64,000 nucleotides of DNA from Candidatus Aphodovivens avistercoris (GTDB taxonomy: Bacteria; Actinomycetota; Coriobacteriia; Coriobacteriales; Eggerthellaceae): positions 1-64,000 of the forward strand of contig DVIW01000038.1 in the NCBI GenBank assembly GCA_018710945.1, in the 5' to 3' direction. Positions 1-11,198 of the stretch are shown piece after piece. Positions within the stretch are counted from its first letter, which is position 1. Every line of letters starts with the position of its first letter. The notes below the pieces were generated by a model. That model had not been told where the DNA came from, ran no database searches, and worked only from the letters and a program-made list of their open reading frames with translations. Position numbers and translations under genes: made by a program.

Positions 1-771
<771 letters not shown>

Positions 772-1701
772 TTATTCCTCCAAAGCCGCTGCGCCACCGA
801 CGATCTCAGAGATCTCCGTCGTGATGGCACCCTGACGGACACGGTTGTACAGTCTGGTCAACGTTTCGACCATCTCGTTGGCATTGTCGGTCGCCGACTT
901 CATCGCCGTGCGACGAGCACCCTGCTCGGCAGCGGCCGAGTCGATGAGCGCGTAGTAGAACGTGTTGCGCATGTACGCTTTCATCAGCTCGAACATCACC
1001 GTAGTGGGGTCGGGCTCGAAGTCGATGTCGCCGGGAAGCGTCTCCTCGTCCTTGTCGACGAACTGCTCGAAGACGTCCTCTTCCTTCGGCTCCAAACCCA
1101 GCACCTCGGCGTAGGGCTTCAAGTCAACCGGGAGCACCTGCTGCTCGATGAGCGTCTGCTCGGCACCGTTCTTGGCGTGGTTGAAGATGAGGAACACCTC
1201 ATCGTTGCGCCCGTAGCGGTAGCCGTCGCCCACGTACTGCGAGATCTCGGCCGCCTCTTCGTAGGTCGGATCGGCCGACAGGTCGCGGAACTCGAACACA
1301 GGCTTGATGCCGCGGTAGTTGAAGTAGCCGATGGCCTTCTTGCCGCACGCGATGACCTCAACCTCGATGCCCTGGCGCTGCTTCTCCTTGATGAGCTTCT
1401 CGGCGTGGCGAAGGACGTTGCTGTTGAAGCCGCCGGCCAGGCCGCGGTCGGAGGTGACGACCACCACCACGGCCTTCTTCACCTCGCCGTGCTCGACGAG
1501 CAGCGGCTCGGCATCCAGCGTGACGTTCTTCGCCGTGCTGATCAGGATGTCAGAGATGATGTTCGCCCAGGGCAGCGCATTCTCCGCACGCTCGGTGGCG
1601 CGGCGGATCTTGGCCGCCGCCACCATCTCCATCGTGCGCGTGATCTGCTTCGTCGAGCTGACCGAGTTTATGCGCCTTTCAATGTCGTGAAGGTTGGGCA
1701 T
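772..1701 (-). CDS. atpG: ATP synthase F1 subunit gamma
   Basis: Central rotor stalk of F1, coupling c-ring rotation to the beta catalytic sites. The 309 residues are slightly longer than the usual 285-295. The N-terminus MPNLHDIERRINSVSSTKQI and the C-terminal stretch with NEMVETLTRLYNRVRQ are the two conserved helices that form the coiled-coil shaft, and SDRGLAGGFN is the typical Rossmann-like segment. An acidic insertion around residues 205-235 (EPKEEDVFEQFVDKDEETL) accounts for the extra length. It lies 12 nt downstream of atpA and abuts atpD. Confidence 0.98.
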   Translation of the reverse strand: MPNLHDIERRINSVSSTKQITRTMEMVAAAKIRRATERAENALPWANIISDILISTAKNVTLDAEPLLVEHGEVKKAVVVVVTSDRGLAGGFNSNVLRHAEKLIKEKQRQGIEVEVIACGKKAIGYFNYRGIKPVFEFRDLSADPTYEEAAEISQYVGDGYRYGRNDEVFLIFNHAKNGAEQTLIEQQVLPVDLKPYAEVLGLEPKEEDVFEQFVDKDEETLPGDIDFEPDPTTVMFELMKAYMRNTFYYALIDSAAAEQGARRTAMKSATDNANEMVETLTRLYNRVRQGAITTEISEIVGGAAALEE

Positions 1702-1713
1702 ACGCTACCTACC

Positions 1714-3278
<1,565 letters not shown>

Positions 3279-3285
<7 letters not shown>

Positions 3286-3860
3286 TCACCTCCATCTACG
3301 GTTGATTGCCTGAGCACGGCGCGGGCGTTGTCGAGCTGGAAGCGCATGCTCGCATCGATGCGCCTGCCGTTCGCGCTCATGATGATGCCGCCCAACAGGG
3401 ACTTGTCGATCTGCTCGTTCAGCACGACGTTCATGCCCAGTTCGGTTTCGGCTTTCTTCTTGATGACATCGCGCAGGTGGTCGTCAAGCTCCACCACGGT
3501 GGTCACGTCGACCACGCACAGGTTCAGCTTGCTTCCCAGCTGCTCTTCGTAAGCGGCCGCGACGCGGCTGATGAGGTTGGCCTCACCGCGTTCGGCCATG
3601 ACGCCCAGCACTTCGGCGAGAGCCGGATTGCACTGCGCGAACACGTTGCGTGCCAGCTCGCCCCGCTGCTCCGGCGAGAACTCGCCGCTGGCGAGGGCGC
3701 TGGACAGATCCGCGTTGCCGCGGATGGCGGACGCGACCTGGCTCAGCTGGCCACGCACCTCCAGCACGCCGTCCTGGCCGTCTGCCGCGTTTACGGCGTC
3801 GAACAGAATCGACGCGTACGCGGCTACCGTTTCTTTGACGACAAGGCGATTAGTTGGCAT
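3279..3860 (-). CDS. atpH: ATP synthase F1 subunit delta
   Basis: Delta (OSCP-type) subunit linking the top of F1 to the peripheral stalk made by b. I chose the ATG at 3860 ([19 protein letters not shown]), giving 193 residues. It overlaps the end of atpF by 11 nt and leaves the family-typical N-terminus; a longer frame up to 3914 adds an unlikely 18-residue leader inside atpF. The C-terminal [20 protein letters not shown] matches the conserved delta signature. Position between atpF and atpA is the standard order. Confidence 0.95.
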
Positions 3861-4494
3861 TGAAACTGCCCGCCTCAGTCGCATAGCGCTCGATGATGCG
3901 GCGATGCTGCTCATCGCTGAGGTCCTCGCCGATCAGGCGGCCCGCCACGGAAACGGACAGATCCGCCACCGAGCCCTGGAGCTCGGCGATGGCGGCCTTC
4001 TTCTCCGCCTCGATGGCCTCGCGCGCCTTGTCAACCATAGCCTGCGCCTCGGCCTGGGCCTTGGCGGTGATGTCGGCCTTCACGGCTTCGGCGGTCTTCT
4101 TGGCATCGGCCACGATCTGGGCCGACTGCGCCTTGGCCTCGTCAAGCTGCTTCTGGTACTCGGCCAGCACGCGCTCGCTTTCCGCACGCGCGCTCTCCGA
4201 CTTCTCCAGAGCCTCCTTGATGGTGCTCGAACGCTTCTCCAGCATGCGATCGAACATCGGCCAGCCGAACTTCGCAAGGACGATCCACAGGATGATGAAG
4301 GCGACGAGCATCGGGATGAATTCGTTCATCTTCGGGAGGATGGCTTCGATGCCACCGCCCTCGGAAGCGAACGCATACGACGGGAAGGCCGCAGCTGCAG
4401 CGCCGGCGAGAACGACGACGGAGCCCAGCTTCGCTGCCTTGGTCTTGTACGCTTTCAACTCGCTTGCCTCCTGTTCTTTTCTCGAGAGAATCAT
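3850..4494 (-). CDS. atpF: ATP synthase Fo subunit b
   Basis: Peripheral-stalk subunit that holds F1 still against the rotating c-ring. The 214 residues are longer than the common 155-175. The first ~45 residues contain an extra hydrophobic, Ala-rich segment (KLGSVVVLAGAAAAAFPSYA) that resembles a signal sequence. Then comes the true membrane span (FIPMLVAFIILWIVLAKFGW) and a long Ala/Glu/Lys-rich coiled coil typical of b. The start at 4494 is the only good ATG, and it is 20 nt from the atpE stop. Whether the N-terminal segment is cleaved cannot be told from sequence. Confidence 0.95.
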   Translation of the reverse strand: MILSRKEQEASELKAYKTKAAKLGSVVVLAGAAAAAFPSYAFASEGGGIEAILPKMNEFIPMLVAFIILWIVLAKFGWPMFDRMLEKRSSTIKEALEKSESARAESERVLAEYQKQLDEAKAQSAQIVADAKKTAEAVKADITAKAQAEAQAMVDKAREAIEAEKKAAIAELQGSVADLSVSVAGRLIGEDLSDEQHRRIIERYATEAGSFNAN

Positions 4495-4514
4495 ACGGTG
4501 AATCTTGGTGATGA

Positions 4515-4733
4515 CTAACCGATGAAGAACAGAACCAAACCGAGCAGTGCCAACGCCTCAGACATAGCGGCGCCGATGAAGAAGTAGCCCATGAGCTGGC
4601 CCTTCATCTCGGGCTGACGCGCGGCCGAGGTGCACAGGCCGTAGGTGGCGATGCCGATACCGATGCCAGGGCCGATGGCGGCGAGGCCATAGCCGACGAC
4701 CTTCAGTGCGGCGAGCGCAATGGTGATATCCAC
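4515..4733 (-). CDS. atpE: ATP synthase Fo subunit c
   Basis: Proteolipid that forms the rotor ring. I place the start at the GTG at 4733 because AAAGGAGG lies 5 nt upstream and because this gives a 72-residue two-helix hairpin; upstream in-frame codons are not c-like. The loop motif ARQPE joins the helices, and the ion-carrying carboxylate is the Glu in AAMSEALALLG. Na+-type c subunits have Gln in the first helix (GxGQG) and Ser/Thr after the Glu. Here the first helix reads GIGIGIATYG and the Glu is followed by Ala, so proton coupling is inferred. Confidence 0.96.
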   Translation of the reverse strand: MDITIALAALKVVGYGLAAIGPGIGIGIATYGLCTSAARQPEMKGQLMGYFFIGAAMSEALALLGLVLFFIG

Positions 4734-4873
4734 TGTTTCCTCCTTTGTCGGGTTCCGCATCCGGCGGAACCGCCTACCTTTACTGCCAGCTGAGGGGTGC
4801 AGCTGCAACACCGAAATTCAGGCCGCATGTCGCTGCGGCGGGCGGCCGGACGGCTCCGGCGGGGCTGCCCGGA

Positions 4874-5668
4874 TTAGTGGGCGTTGACGGCCGTTGCCAC
4901 GTAGGAGGCCGACAGGATGGCGAACACGAACGCCTGGATGAAGGCCACGAGGCACTCCAGCGCGTACATGAGCACGAGGATGGCGAACCAGGCGATGGAC
5001 GGCAGGCCCGCGATGAGGTCCATCGAGCCCGCGAACAGCGCCTGCTGGATGAAGCAGGTGGTGGCGATGCCGAAGATGGCCAGCATCATGTGGCCCGCCA
5101 GCATGTTGCCGTAAAGTCGGACGGCCAGCGTCAGCACGCGGATGATCGTGGAGAACAGCTCCAGAAACCAGATGACCGGCTTCATGGGGCCGGGCACGCC
5201 GCTCGGGCACAGGCTGAGCACGTAGCCGCCCACGCCGTGGGCCTTGATGCCCCACACGATGAAGTAGATGAACGAGATCGCGGCCAGCGCCCACGTGCAC
5301 GAGATGGAGCCCGTGGAGGTCTTGAAGCCGGGGATCAGGCCCAGGATGTTGCAGATCAGGATGAAGAAGAACATCGTGGCCAGGAAAGGCACGTGCTGCT
5401 TGAAGCCGTGGCCGATGACGTCCTCGGCGATGTTCTTGTTCACGAAGTCGTAGCCGTACTCAACCATGTTGAAGAACTTGTTCTTCGGGATGAGCTGCAG
5501 CTTCTTCGCCGCCACCAGCACCACGATGAACGTGAGCGCCAACGCGATGAACAGCCAGATGACGTACTGGGTGACATCCCAGCCGCCGATGCTGAACACG
5601 GTCTGCGGGTCGAAGTGCGCCGAGAGCCCCTGGGCTTCCTCGACGAATGCGTTAAGAGCTTCGCCCAT
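4874..5668 (-). CDS. atpB: ATP synthase Fo subunit a
   Basis: Membrane stator that forms the two proton half-channels. The 264 residues contain five to six hydrophobic spans. The essential arginine is visible in AVRLYGNMLAGHMM, the family hallmark. An N-terminal ~30-residue soluble segment precedes the first span. It lies 27 nt downstream of the small membrane protein gene, and about 140 nt separate it from atpE. That gap contains a GC-rich hairpin-forming stretch but no gene. Confidence 0.97.
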   Translation of the reverse strand: MGEALNAFVEEAQGLSAHFDPQTVFSIGGWDVTQYVIWLFIALALTFIVVLVAAKKLQLIPKNKFFNMVEYGYDFVNKNIAEDVIGHGFKQHVPFLATMFFFILICNILGLIPGFKTSTGSISCTWALAAISFIYFIVWGIKAHGVGGYVLSLCPSGVPGPMKPVIWFLELFSTIIRVLTLAVRLYGNMLAGHMMLAIFGIATTCFIQQALFAGSMDLIAGLPSIAWFAILVLMYALECLVAFIQAFVFAILSASYVATAVNAH

Positions 5669-5695
5669 GAGTTTCCTTTCCTAGACTGCCTAACC

Positions 5696-5989
5696 CTATT
5701 CCCCGCGCTTGCGCTTGGCAGGCGCGTTCTTGTACAGCACGTAGGCGATGGTGCATGCCAGAAACACCACGCCTTCGGCGATGACGAAGGGGACGATGGC
5801 CTCTTTCGCGAGGATGCCGCAGGCGACCGTCGCGGCGATGAGCACCAGCAGAGACACGCACACGCCCGCCAGGCCGTACAGGCCCAAGGTGAGCGCCTGG
5901 GTGGAAGTTGACCGGCGCGAAAGCCTCAGCGATAGGAACAGAGGCAGGAATCCGAGGATTCCGGACAGGATTCCTAAAGCGATGTGCAT
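5696..5989 (-). CDS. small membrane protein at the atpI position
   Basis: A 97-residue protein with three or four hydrophobic spans and a basic C-terminus (KNAPAKRKRGE). It is the first gene of the ATP synthase operon, where many bacteria carry atpI, whose product helps c-ring assembly or cation supply. I cannot see a diagnostic AtpI motif, so the assignment rests on position, size and topology. I chose the ATG at 5989 (MHIALGILSGILGF) because AAGGGGA lies about 12 nt upstream and because it starts right at the first span; an upstream start at 6052 would add an Arg/Pro-rich leader. Confidence 0.7.
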   Translation of the reverse strand: MHIALGILSGILGFLPLFLSLRLSRRSTSTQALTLGLYGLAGVCVSLLVLIAATVACGILAKEAIVPFVIAEGVVFLACTIAYVLYKNAPAKRKRGE

Positions 5990-6163
5990 CTGGGCGGACA
6001 CTCCCCTTCTCCGTGGCCCCTCCATACGTAAGCGCGGCCGGTCGGCCGGCAAACGCTGAGTATGCTAGCAAAATTTCTTGGGAGGCACGCGACGATGGGG
6101 GAAAAAGTCTAAAAAAATGGGTGAGCGGAACGGCCCGCAAAAGCGTCGTGCGCCGCTGCGTTT

Positions 6164-6204
6164 CGCCCGGTAATTGATGCTTTAAACGTAGCAATTACCG
6201 GGCG
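6164..6204. repeat. 13-bp perfect inverted repeat upstream of the atp operon
   Basis: The arms CGCCCGGTAATTG (6164-6176) and CAATTACCGGGCG (6192-6204) are perfect inverted copies around a 15-nt AT-rich centre. No T tract follows on either strand, so a standard terminator is not obvious. It lies between the end of the dCMP deaminase gene (6232) and the start of the atp operon (5989). It could be an operator or an RNA hairpin at the end of the upstream transcript. The rest of 5990-6163 is the probable atp promoter region; I see only weak matches to -10 sequences there. Confidence 0.6.
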
Positions 6205-6231
6205 CGATGAGACGCTATGCGAGCGCTTGCC

Positions 6232-6708
6232 CTACCCCTGCGCGTCGGCGCCGGACGCCTCGTAGACGCGCAGCTTGATGCCGGCCTCTTCGAGCATCGA
6301 CATGGCCAGTTCGTCGGGATAGGGGTTCTGGTAGATGATTTCGTCGATGCCGGCGTTGATGAGCATCTTCGCGCACACCACGCACGGCTGCGTGGTGATG
6401 TAGATGGACGCGCCGGTGATGTTGATGCCGTAGCGCGCCGCCTGGATGATGGCGTTCTGCTCCGCGTGCAGGCCGCGGCAGATCTCGTGGCGCTGCCCGG
6501 AGGGCACACCAAGCTGCTGGCGCAAACAGCCCGTCTCGGCGCAGTGGCGCAGGCCCGTGGGCACGCCGTTGTAGCCAGTGGCCAGAATGCGGCGGTCCTT
6601 CACGATGAGGGCGCCCACCGCGCGGCGCATGCACGTGGTGCGCGTGGCCACCTCGGTGGCGAGCTTCATGAAGTACTCGTCCCAGCTGGGACGGTGGTCG
6701 ATGGTCAT
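6232..6708 (-). CDS. deoxycytidylate deaminase family protein
   Basis: Zinc-dependent deaminase, 158 residues, most like dCMP deaminase (dCMP to dUMP, feeding dTMP synthesis). The zinc motifs are HAEQNAI, with the catalytic Glu, and [10 protein letters not shown], with two Cys ligands. An additional Cys/His-containing stretch (HCAETGCLR) is typical of the dCMP-deaminase/ComEB group. The ATG at 6708 is chosen because GGAAGGAA lies just upstream. It sits 90 nt downstream of upp, and together they form a small pyrimidine-salvage pair. Cytosolic; no targeting signal seen. Confidence 0.92.
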   Translation of the reverse strand: MTIDHRPSWDEYFMKLATEVATRTTCMRRAVGALIVKDRRILATGYNGVPTGLRHCAETGCLRQQLGVPSGQRHEICRGLHAEQNAIIQAARYGINITGASIYITTQPCVVCAKMLINAGIDEIIYQNPYPDELAMSMLEEAGIKLRVYEASGADAQG

Positions 6709-6798
6709 AAGCGTTCCTTCCACGCGGGCCCGCCGCGCAAGCGGACGGGCGGCGCCGACGTATGCACCAAGTGTACAGCGCGGCAACGGGGAGAACGG

Positions 6799-7449
6799 TT
6801 ACTTCGTGCCGAAGATGCGGTCGCCGGCGTCTCCCAGGCCGGGGACGATGTAGGCGGCTTCGTTCAAGCCGTCATCGACGGAGCAGGTGTAGATGCGCAG
6901 GTCGTCGTCGGCCGCCAGCAGTGCCTCAATGCCCTCCGGCGCCGCCACCAGCACCATGGCCTTGATCGTTCCGGCCACGCCCTGCTCGCGCAGGTAGCGC
7001 ACGGCCGCAATGGCCGAGCCGCCCGTGGCCAGCATCGGGTCGACCACCAGCACGCTGCGCTCGGCGATGTCCTCGGGAAGCTTCGCGTAGTACGGCACGG
7101 GCTTGTGCGTCTCCTCGTTGCGGTACATGCCCAGATGGCCCACGCGCGCGGCGGGCACGAGCTCCAGCACGCCGTCTACCATGCCCAGCCCGGCGCGCAG
7201 GATGGGCACCACCGCCAGCTTCTTCCCGCTGATGGTCTTGCAGAACGCCGTGGCGACAGGCGTCTGCACCACCGCGTCCTCCAGCGGCAGGTCGCGCGTG
7301 GCCTCGTACGCCTCGAACATGGCCAGCTCACGCACGAGCGCGCGGAACTGCATCGAGGACGTGCGCGCGTCGCGCAGGATGGACAGCTTGTGCTGCACCA
7401 TCGGGTGGTCCAGCACCGTCACGCGCGGGTCGTTTGCGAAATCGCTCAT
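6799..7449 (-). CDS. upp: uracil phosphoribosyltransferase
   Basis: Converts uracil plus PRPP to UMP in pyrimidine salvage. The 216 residues are slightly longer than the usual 208-210. The PRPP-binding loop [11 protein letters not shown] is intact, as is the C-terminal [16 protein letters not shown] uracil-binding segment. Neighbours are rpiB upstream (220 nt away) and dCMP deaminase downstream on the same strand, so ribose and pyrimidine salvage genes are grouped. Confidence 0.97.
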   Translation of the reverse strand: MSDFANDPRVTVLDHPMVQHKLSILRDARTSSMQFRALVRELAMFEAYEATRDLPLEDAVVQTPVATAFCKTISGKKLAVVPILRAGLGMVDGVLELVPAARVGHLGMYRNEETHKPVPYYAKLPEDIAERSVLVVDPMLATGGSAIAAVRYLREQGVAGTIKAMVLVAAPEGIEALLAADDDLRIYTCSVDDGLNEAAYIVPGLGDAGDRIFGTK

Positions 7450-7669
7450 ATCGCTCCCTTGGTTGTCTTTGGTTGACGAGCTCGGTTGACGGGCTTCGCT
7501 CCGGCGGCTTCAACGGCGTCGGCAGCGAGCGGCTGGGCGTGCCGGCATTTCGGCCAAGCCGGCAGCCCCAGACGCTTCGGCCGCTTCAGCAGCACAGCTG
7601 CGGCGCCGGGCACCCGCAGCCGCCGCGTCCGCGCACGGTCGCGCCCTGCCTCCCGGCGAAACGGACGGG

Positions 7670-8107
7670 TTAGTTCTCCAGCGCCATGATCTTCTCGACG
7701 CGGCCCGCATGGCGGCCACCGCCGAATTCCGTGGACAGAAACGCGTCCAGGATGCGCTCGTTTTCCTCCAGCTCCACGAAGCGGCCCGACAGCGTGACCA
7801 CGTTGGCGTTGTTGTGCTCGCGCGCCAGCTGGGCGAACTGCACGTTGATGCAGTTCACGGCGCGGATGCCGTGGATCTTGTTCGCCGCCACCGCCATGCC
7901 GATGCCCGTGCCGCACACCAGCACGCCCCACTCGGCCGCACCGTCGGCCACGTCATGCGCCACAAGCGCGGCGAAATCAGGGTAGTCCACGCGGTCGTCG
8001 CTGTCCGGCCCGCGGTCGACGACCTCGTGCCCCTGCTTCGCCAGGTAGTCGGCCAGCGCCTCTTTCTGCTCGAACCCCGCGTGATCGCTCGCGATGCTGA
8101 TCTTCAT
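7670..8107 (-). CDS. rpiB: ribose-5-phosphate isomerase B
   Basis: Interconverts ribulose 5-phosphate and ribose 5-phosphate. The 145 residues start MKISIASDHAGF, the conserved RpiB/LacAB N-terminus, and include the active-site segment VCGTGIGMAVAANKI with the catalytic Cys. The ATG at 8107 is preferred over a longer frame to 8143 because AGGAAAGGG lies directly upstream and the alternative leader is not family-like. The downstream 220 nt contain a small TGCCGGC...GCCGGCA hairpin (7540-7564) and no gene. Confidence 0.96.
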   Translation of the reverse strand: MKISIASDHAGFEQKEALADYLAKQGHEVVDRGPDSDDRVDYPDFAALVAHDVADGAAEWGVLVCGTGIGMAVAANKIHGIRAVNCINVQFAQLAREHNNANVVTLSGRFVELEENERILDAFLSTEFGGGRHAGRVEKIMALEN

Positions 8108-8314
8108 CGAACGCCCTTTCCTTCGATACGTACTTGGTTGCAATCTACCACGCCTGCGCCCTGCGCGGCAGGAGAACGCGCAGGCTGCGCGCGGTTTCCG
8201 CAGTTGCGAGACGCAAGCCTGCCGCCCCGCGGCGGCAGACGGGCTGCGCTTTGCGGCGGACGCGGTAGACGCGCCAAGCCGCAGGCGGAACGGGCCGAGC
8301 CGCCCCGGCGCAGG

Positions 8315-9808
8315 CTAGCGCGTCATCACCTGGCGCACCGCGCCGCGCCACCCTTCCATCAGCGCCGCGCGGCGCGCCTCGTCCATCTGCGGGACGAACA
8401 CGTCGTCATCGGCGCGCAGCGCGGCCAGGTCAGAAACGCCGTTCCAGAACCCGCTGGAGAGCCCCGCCAGGTACGCGGCGCCCAGGGCAGTGGTCTCCAC
8501 GTTCTTCGGCCGACGCAGCGCGCAGCCCAGGATGTCGCTTTGGAACTGCATGAGGAAGCCGTTGGCCGAGGCGCCGCCGTCCACGTTCAGCCGGCTGACG
8601 GGCGCGCCCGCATCGGCCTCCATAGCCCCTACCAGGTCGGCCACCTGGTAGGCCAGCGACTCCAGCGCCGCGCGCACCACGTGCTGGCGGGTGGCGCCAC
8701 GCGTGAGCCCCAGGATGGCGCCGCGCGCCTGGGCGTCCCAGTACGGCGCGCCCAGCCCCGTGAACGCGGGAACCACGTGCACGCCGGCGGTGTCGGGCAC
8801 GGCGCGCGCCAGCTGCTCGCTTTCGGCGGCGGACGAGATGAGCCCCATCTCGTCGCGCAGCCACTGGATCAGCGCGCCGGCCATGAACACGCTGCCCTCC
8901 AGCGCGTACACCGGGCCCGCGCCCGGAGGCGCCGCGGCGAGGGTGGTCACCAGGCCGTGCGTCGAGGCGCACGCCTCGCCGCCGGTGTTCATCAGCAAGA
9001 AGCAGCCGGTCCCGTAGGTGTTCTTCGCCTGGCCGGGCTCGAAGCAGCACTGGCCGAACAGGGCGGCCTGCTGGTCGCCCGCCACGCCGCGGATGGGCAC
9101 GCCCGCCACGACGCCGGGGTTCGCCGTCACGCCGAAGTCGCCCGACGAGGGGCGCACTTCCGGCAGCATCGAGGCGGGAATGCCGAACAGGTCCAAAAGC
9201 TCGGGGTCCCAGCGCATCTCGTGGATGTTGTACAGCATGGTGCGGCTGGCATTGGTGGGGTCGGTGGCGTGCACGGCGCCGAAGGTGAGCGACCAGATGA
9301 GCCAGCTGTCCACAGTGCCGAACGCCAGCTTGCCCACCTCGGCATCCTCCCGCGCGCCAGGCACGTTGTCCAGGATCCACTTGATCTTGCTGGCCGAGAA
9401 GTACGGGTCGGGCACCAGGCCCGTCTTCTGCACGATCATCTGGGAAACAGCAGGGTCGGAGGCCAGCTGCTCCACGATGGGGGCGGTGCGGCGGCACTGC
9501 CACACGATGGCGTTGCACACCGGGCGGCCCGTCTCGCGGTTCCACACCACGGTGGTCTCGCGCTGGTTGGTGATGCCGATGGAGTCGATATCGGCCGGAC
9601 CCAGCCCGTTCTGCACCAAAAGCTCGGTGAGCGCGCCCAGCTGCGAGGACAGGATGTCGCGCGGGTCGTGCTCCACCCAGCCGGGCTGGGGGTAGATCTG
9701 GAGGTAGGGGTTCTGCACCGACCCCACGATGCGCCCGCGCGCGTCAACCAGCGCAGCGCGCGACGAGGTGGTGCCCTGGTCGAGGGCTATCACGTAGGTC
9801 TCTCGCAT
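8315..9808 (-). CDS. glpK: glycerol kinase
   Basis: FGGY-family kinase that phosphorylates glycerol to sn-glycerol 3-phosphate. The 497 residues begin MRETYVIALDQGTTSSRA, with the phosphate-1 loop DQGTTS. GITNQRET, GVAGDQQAALFGQ and GLGAPYWDAQARG are standard GlpK signatures. I chose the ATG at 9808 because AAAGGGG is about 8 nt upstream; the ATG at 9814, which overlaps the preceding stop as ATGA, is also possible. It is coupled to the upstream lipase-like gene. Released monoacylglycerol glycerol could therefore be phosphorylated directly (inference). Confidence 0.97.
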   Translation of the reverse strand: MRETYVIALDQGTTSSRAALVDARGRIVGSVQNPYLQIYPQPGWVEHDPRDILSSQLGALTELLVQNGLGPADIDSIGITNQRETTVVWNRETGRPVCNAIVWQCRRTAPIVEQLASDPAVSQMIVQKTGLVPDPYFSASKIKWILDNVPGAREDAEVGKLAFGTVDSWLIWSLTFGAVHATDPTNASRTMLYNIHEMRWDPELLDLFGIPASMLPEVRPSSGDFGVTANPGVVAGVPIRGVAGDQQAALFGQCCFEPGQAKNTYGTGCFLLMNTGGEACASTHGLVTTLAAAPPGAGPVYALEGSVFMAGALIQWLRDEMGLISSAAESEQLARAVPDTAGVHVVPAFTGLGAPYWDAQARGAILGLTRGATRQHVVRAALESLAYQVADLVGAMEADAGAPVSRLNVDGGASANGFLMQFQSDILGCALRRPKNVETTALGAAYLAGLSSGFWNGVSDLAALRADDDVFVPQMDEARRAALMEGWRGAVRQVMTR

Positions 9809-9810
9809 GG

Positions 9811-11130
9811 TCATTCCCCTTTCTTCGCGGGCGAGGAAGCAGACGCGGCGGCCGGCTGTTGGCGCGCTGCTGTGGCTGGTGCGGCGGCCGGCTGTTGGCG
9901 GCGCTGCTGTGGCTGGTGCGGCAGCCGCCGATGTGGCTGCGCGGGTTCGCAAGGGGCGGCGGATGCCGCCAAGCGCGCCTCGATCCAGGCGGCAACGTCG
10001 TTCATCACCTGAGCGCGGCCGGGCTCGTTCAGCACCTCGTGGCGCATGCCCGGGTACAGGATCTCGTCGATGCGTTCCACCCCCGCCGCACGCAAAGCGG
10101 CCACGGCAGCGTCCACGCCTTTGCCGTCGTCGCCCACGGGATCCTCCGCCCCGGCGATGAACAGCAGCGGAAGGTCGCGGGGCACCCGCGCGACGCAGGC
10201 GGGATCGGCTATCTCGCCGGTGAGGTCGGTGAGCGCCGCGTAGCCGCCCACGGTGAACATGAAGCCGCAGCGCTCGTCGGACAGGTAGGCGTCCACCACG
10301 GCAGGGTCGGTGGAAAGCCAGTCGAAGGGCGTGCGCGCGTTCGGGATGCGCTTGCCGTAGGCGCCCGCGCCCAAACCGTCGATGAACGCGCTGCGATGCC
10401 CCGTGCCCCGTGCGCGGCCGATGGCGCGCGCCAGCAGGTTGCCCGCCGCCGACAGCGCGCGAGGCTGCTGCCCGGTGCCGCAGATGACGGCGCCTGCAAG
10501 CCCCGCAGCCAGCGGGCGCGCAAGGTAGGCGCGGACGATGAAGCTGCCCATGGAGTGGCCGAACAGGAAGAAGGGGACTTCCGCTCCGAACCGTTGCTGC
10601 GCAAGACGGCGCAGCGCATCGACGTCGGAGATGAGGATGTCCTTCCCCTCGCGCGGCGGCAGGTCGCCGAACGCACGGGGGTCCGCCGCGCTTCCGCCGT
10701 GGCCGAGGTGGTCCTCCCCGCACACGGCGAACCCACGCGCAGCCAGGAAGCGGGCGAAGCCGTCGTAGCGTCCGACGTGCTCGCACATGCCATGGACGAT
10801 CTGCACGACGCCCCGCGGACAGCCGCCATGCAGCGAAGACGGAACGGGCTCCCACACGAGGGCATGGATGCGCGTGCGCCCATCGCGCGAGGGGAAGAAC
10901 AGCTCTTCGGGGGCGGCGGCGTCCGGAGAGCTTGCGGCGCAGGCGGCGTTTTGGGCTGGGGCGGGGTCCGGGGCGGGAGCGACGCAGGCGGCGCCTTGAG
11001 CTGGAGCGGCGTTCGGAGAGGAAGCAGCGCAGGCGGCCAGCGGGGCTGCGGCGGCGCTCGGCGCGGAAGCGGCTACCGCGGCCGTGGCTGCCGCCGCAGT
11101 GGGCGTCGCGTGGTCAGGCGCTTCGTGCAT
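9811..11130 (-). CDS. alpha/beta hydrolase, monoacylglycerol-lipase-like
   Basis: Serine hydrolase of about 439 residues. The core (about residues 75-390) has the nucleophile elbow GHSMG, an oxyanion segment VQIVHGMCEHVGRYDGFA and a C-terminal His in YPGMRHEVLNE. These are the features of bacterial and eukaryotic monoglyceride lipases (Hydrolase_4 family). The first ~70 residues are Ala/Pro/Ser-rich low complexity with degenerate repeats, and the last ~45 residues are Gln/Pro/Ala-rich with a tandem DNA repeat near 9858-9940. No signal peptide is seen. The ATG at 11130 has AAAGGGG upstream. Overlap with glpK suggests a role in glycerolipid use; the actual substrate is not proven. Confidence 0.85.
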   Translation of the reverse strand: MHEAPDHATPTAAAATAAVAASAPSAAAAPLAACAASSPNAAPAQGAACVAPAPDPAPAQNAACAASSPDAAAPEELFFPSRDGRTRIHALVWEPVPSSLHGGCPRGVVQIVHGMCEHVGRYDGFARFLAARGFAVCGEDHLGHGGSAADPRAFGDLPPREGKDILISDVDALRRLAQQRFGAEVPFFLFGHSMGSFIVRAYLARPLAAGLAGAVICGTGQQPRALSAAGNLLARAIGRARGTGHRSAFIDGLGAGAYGKRIPNARTPFDWLSTDPAVVDAYLSDERCGFMFTVGGYAALTDLTGEIADPACVARVPRDLPLLFIAGAEDPVGDDGKGVDAAVAALRAAGVERIDEILYPGMRHEVLNEPGRAQVMNDVAAWIEARLAASAAPCEPAQPHRRLPHQPQQRRQQPAAAPATAARQQPAAASASSPAKKGE

Positions 11131-11198
11131 GGGACCCCTTTCGAGCCGACGGGCGTGCGGGCGGCGGTTCTCCAGGAACCTCCGCCTTTCGGACACCA

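Noticed and set aside
9809-10855. In-frame upstream extension of glycerol kinase
   Set aside because: The extension lies in the wrong frame of the lipase-like gene and would place GlpK far from any ribosome site; the true start is at 9808 or 9814.
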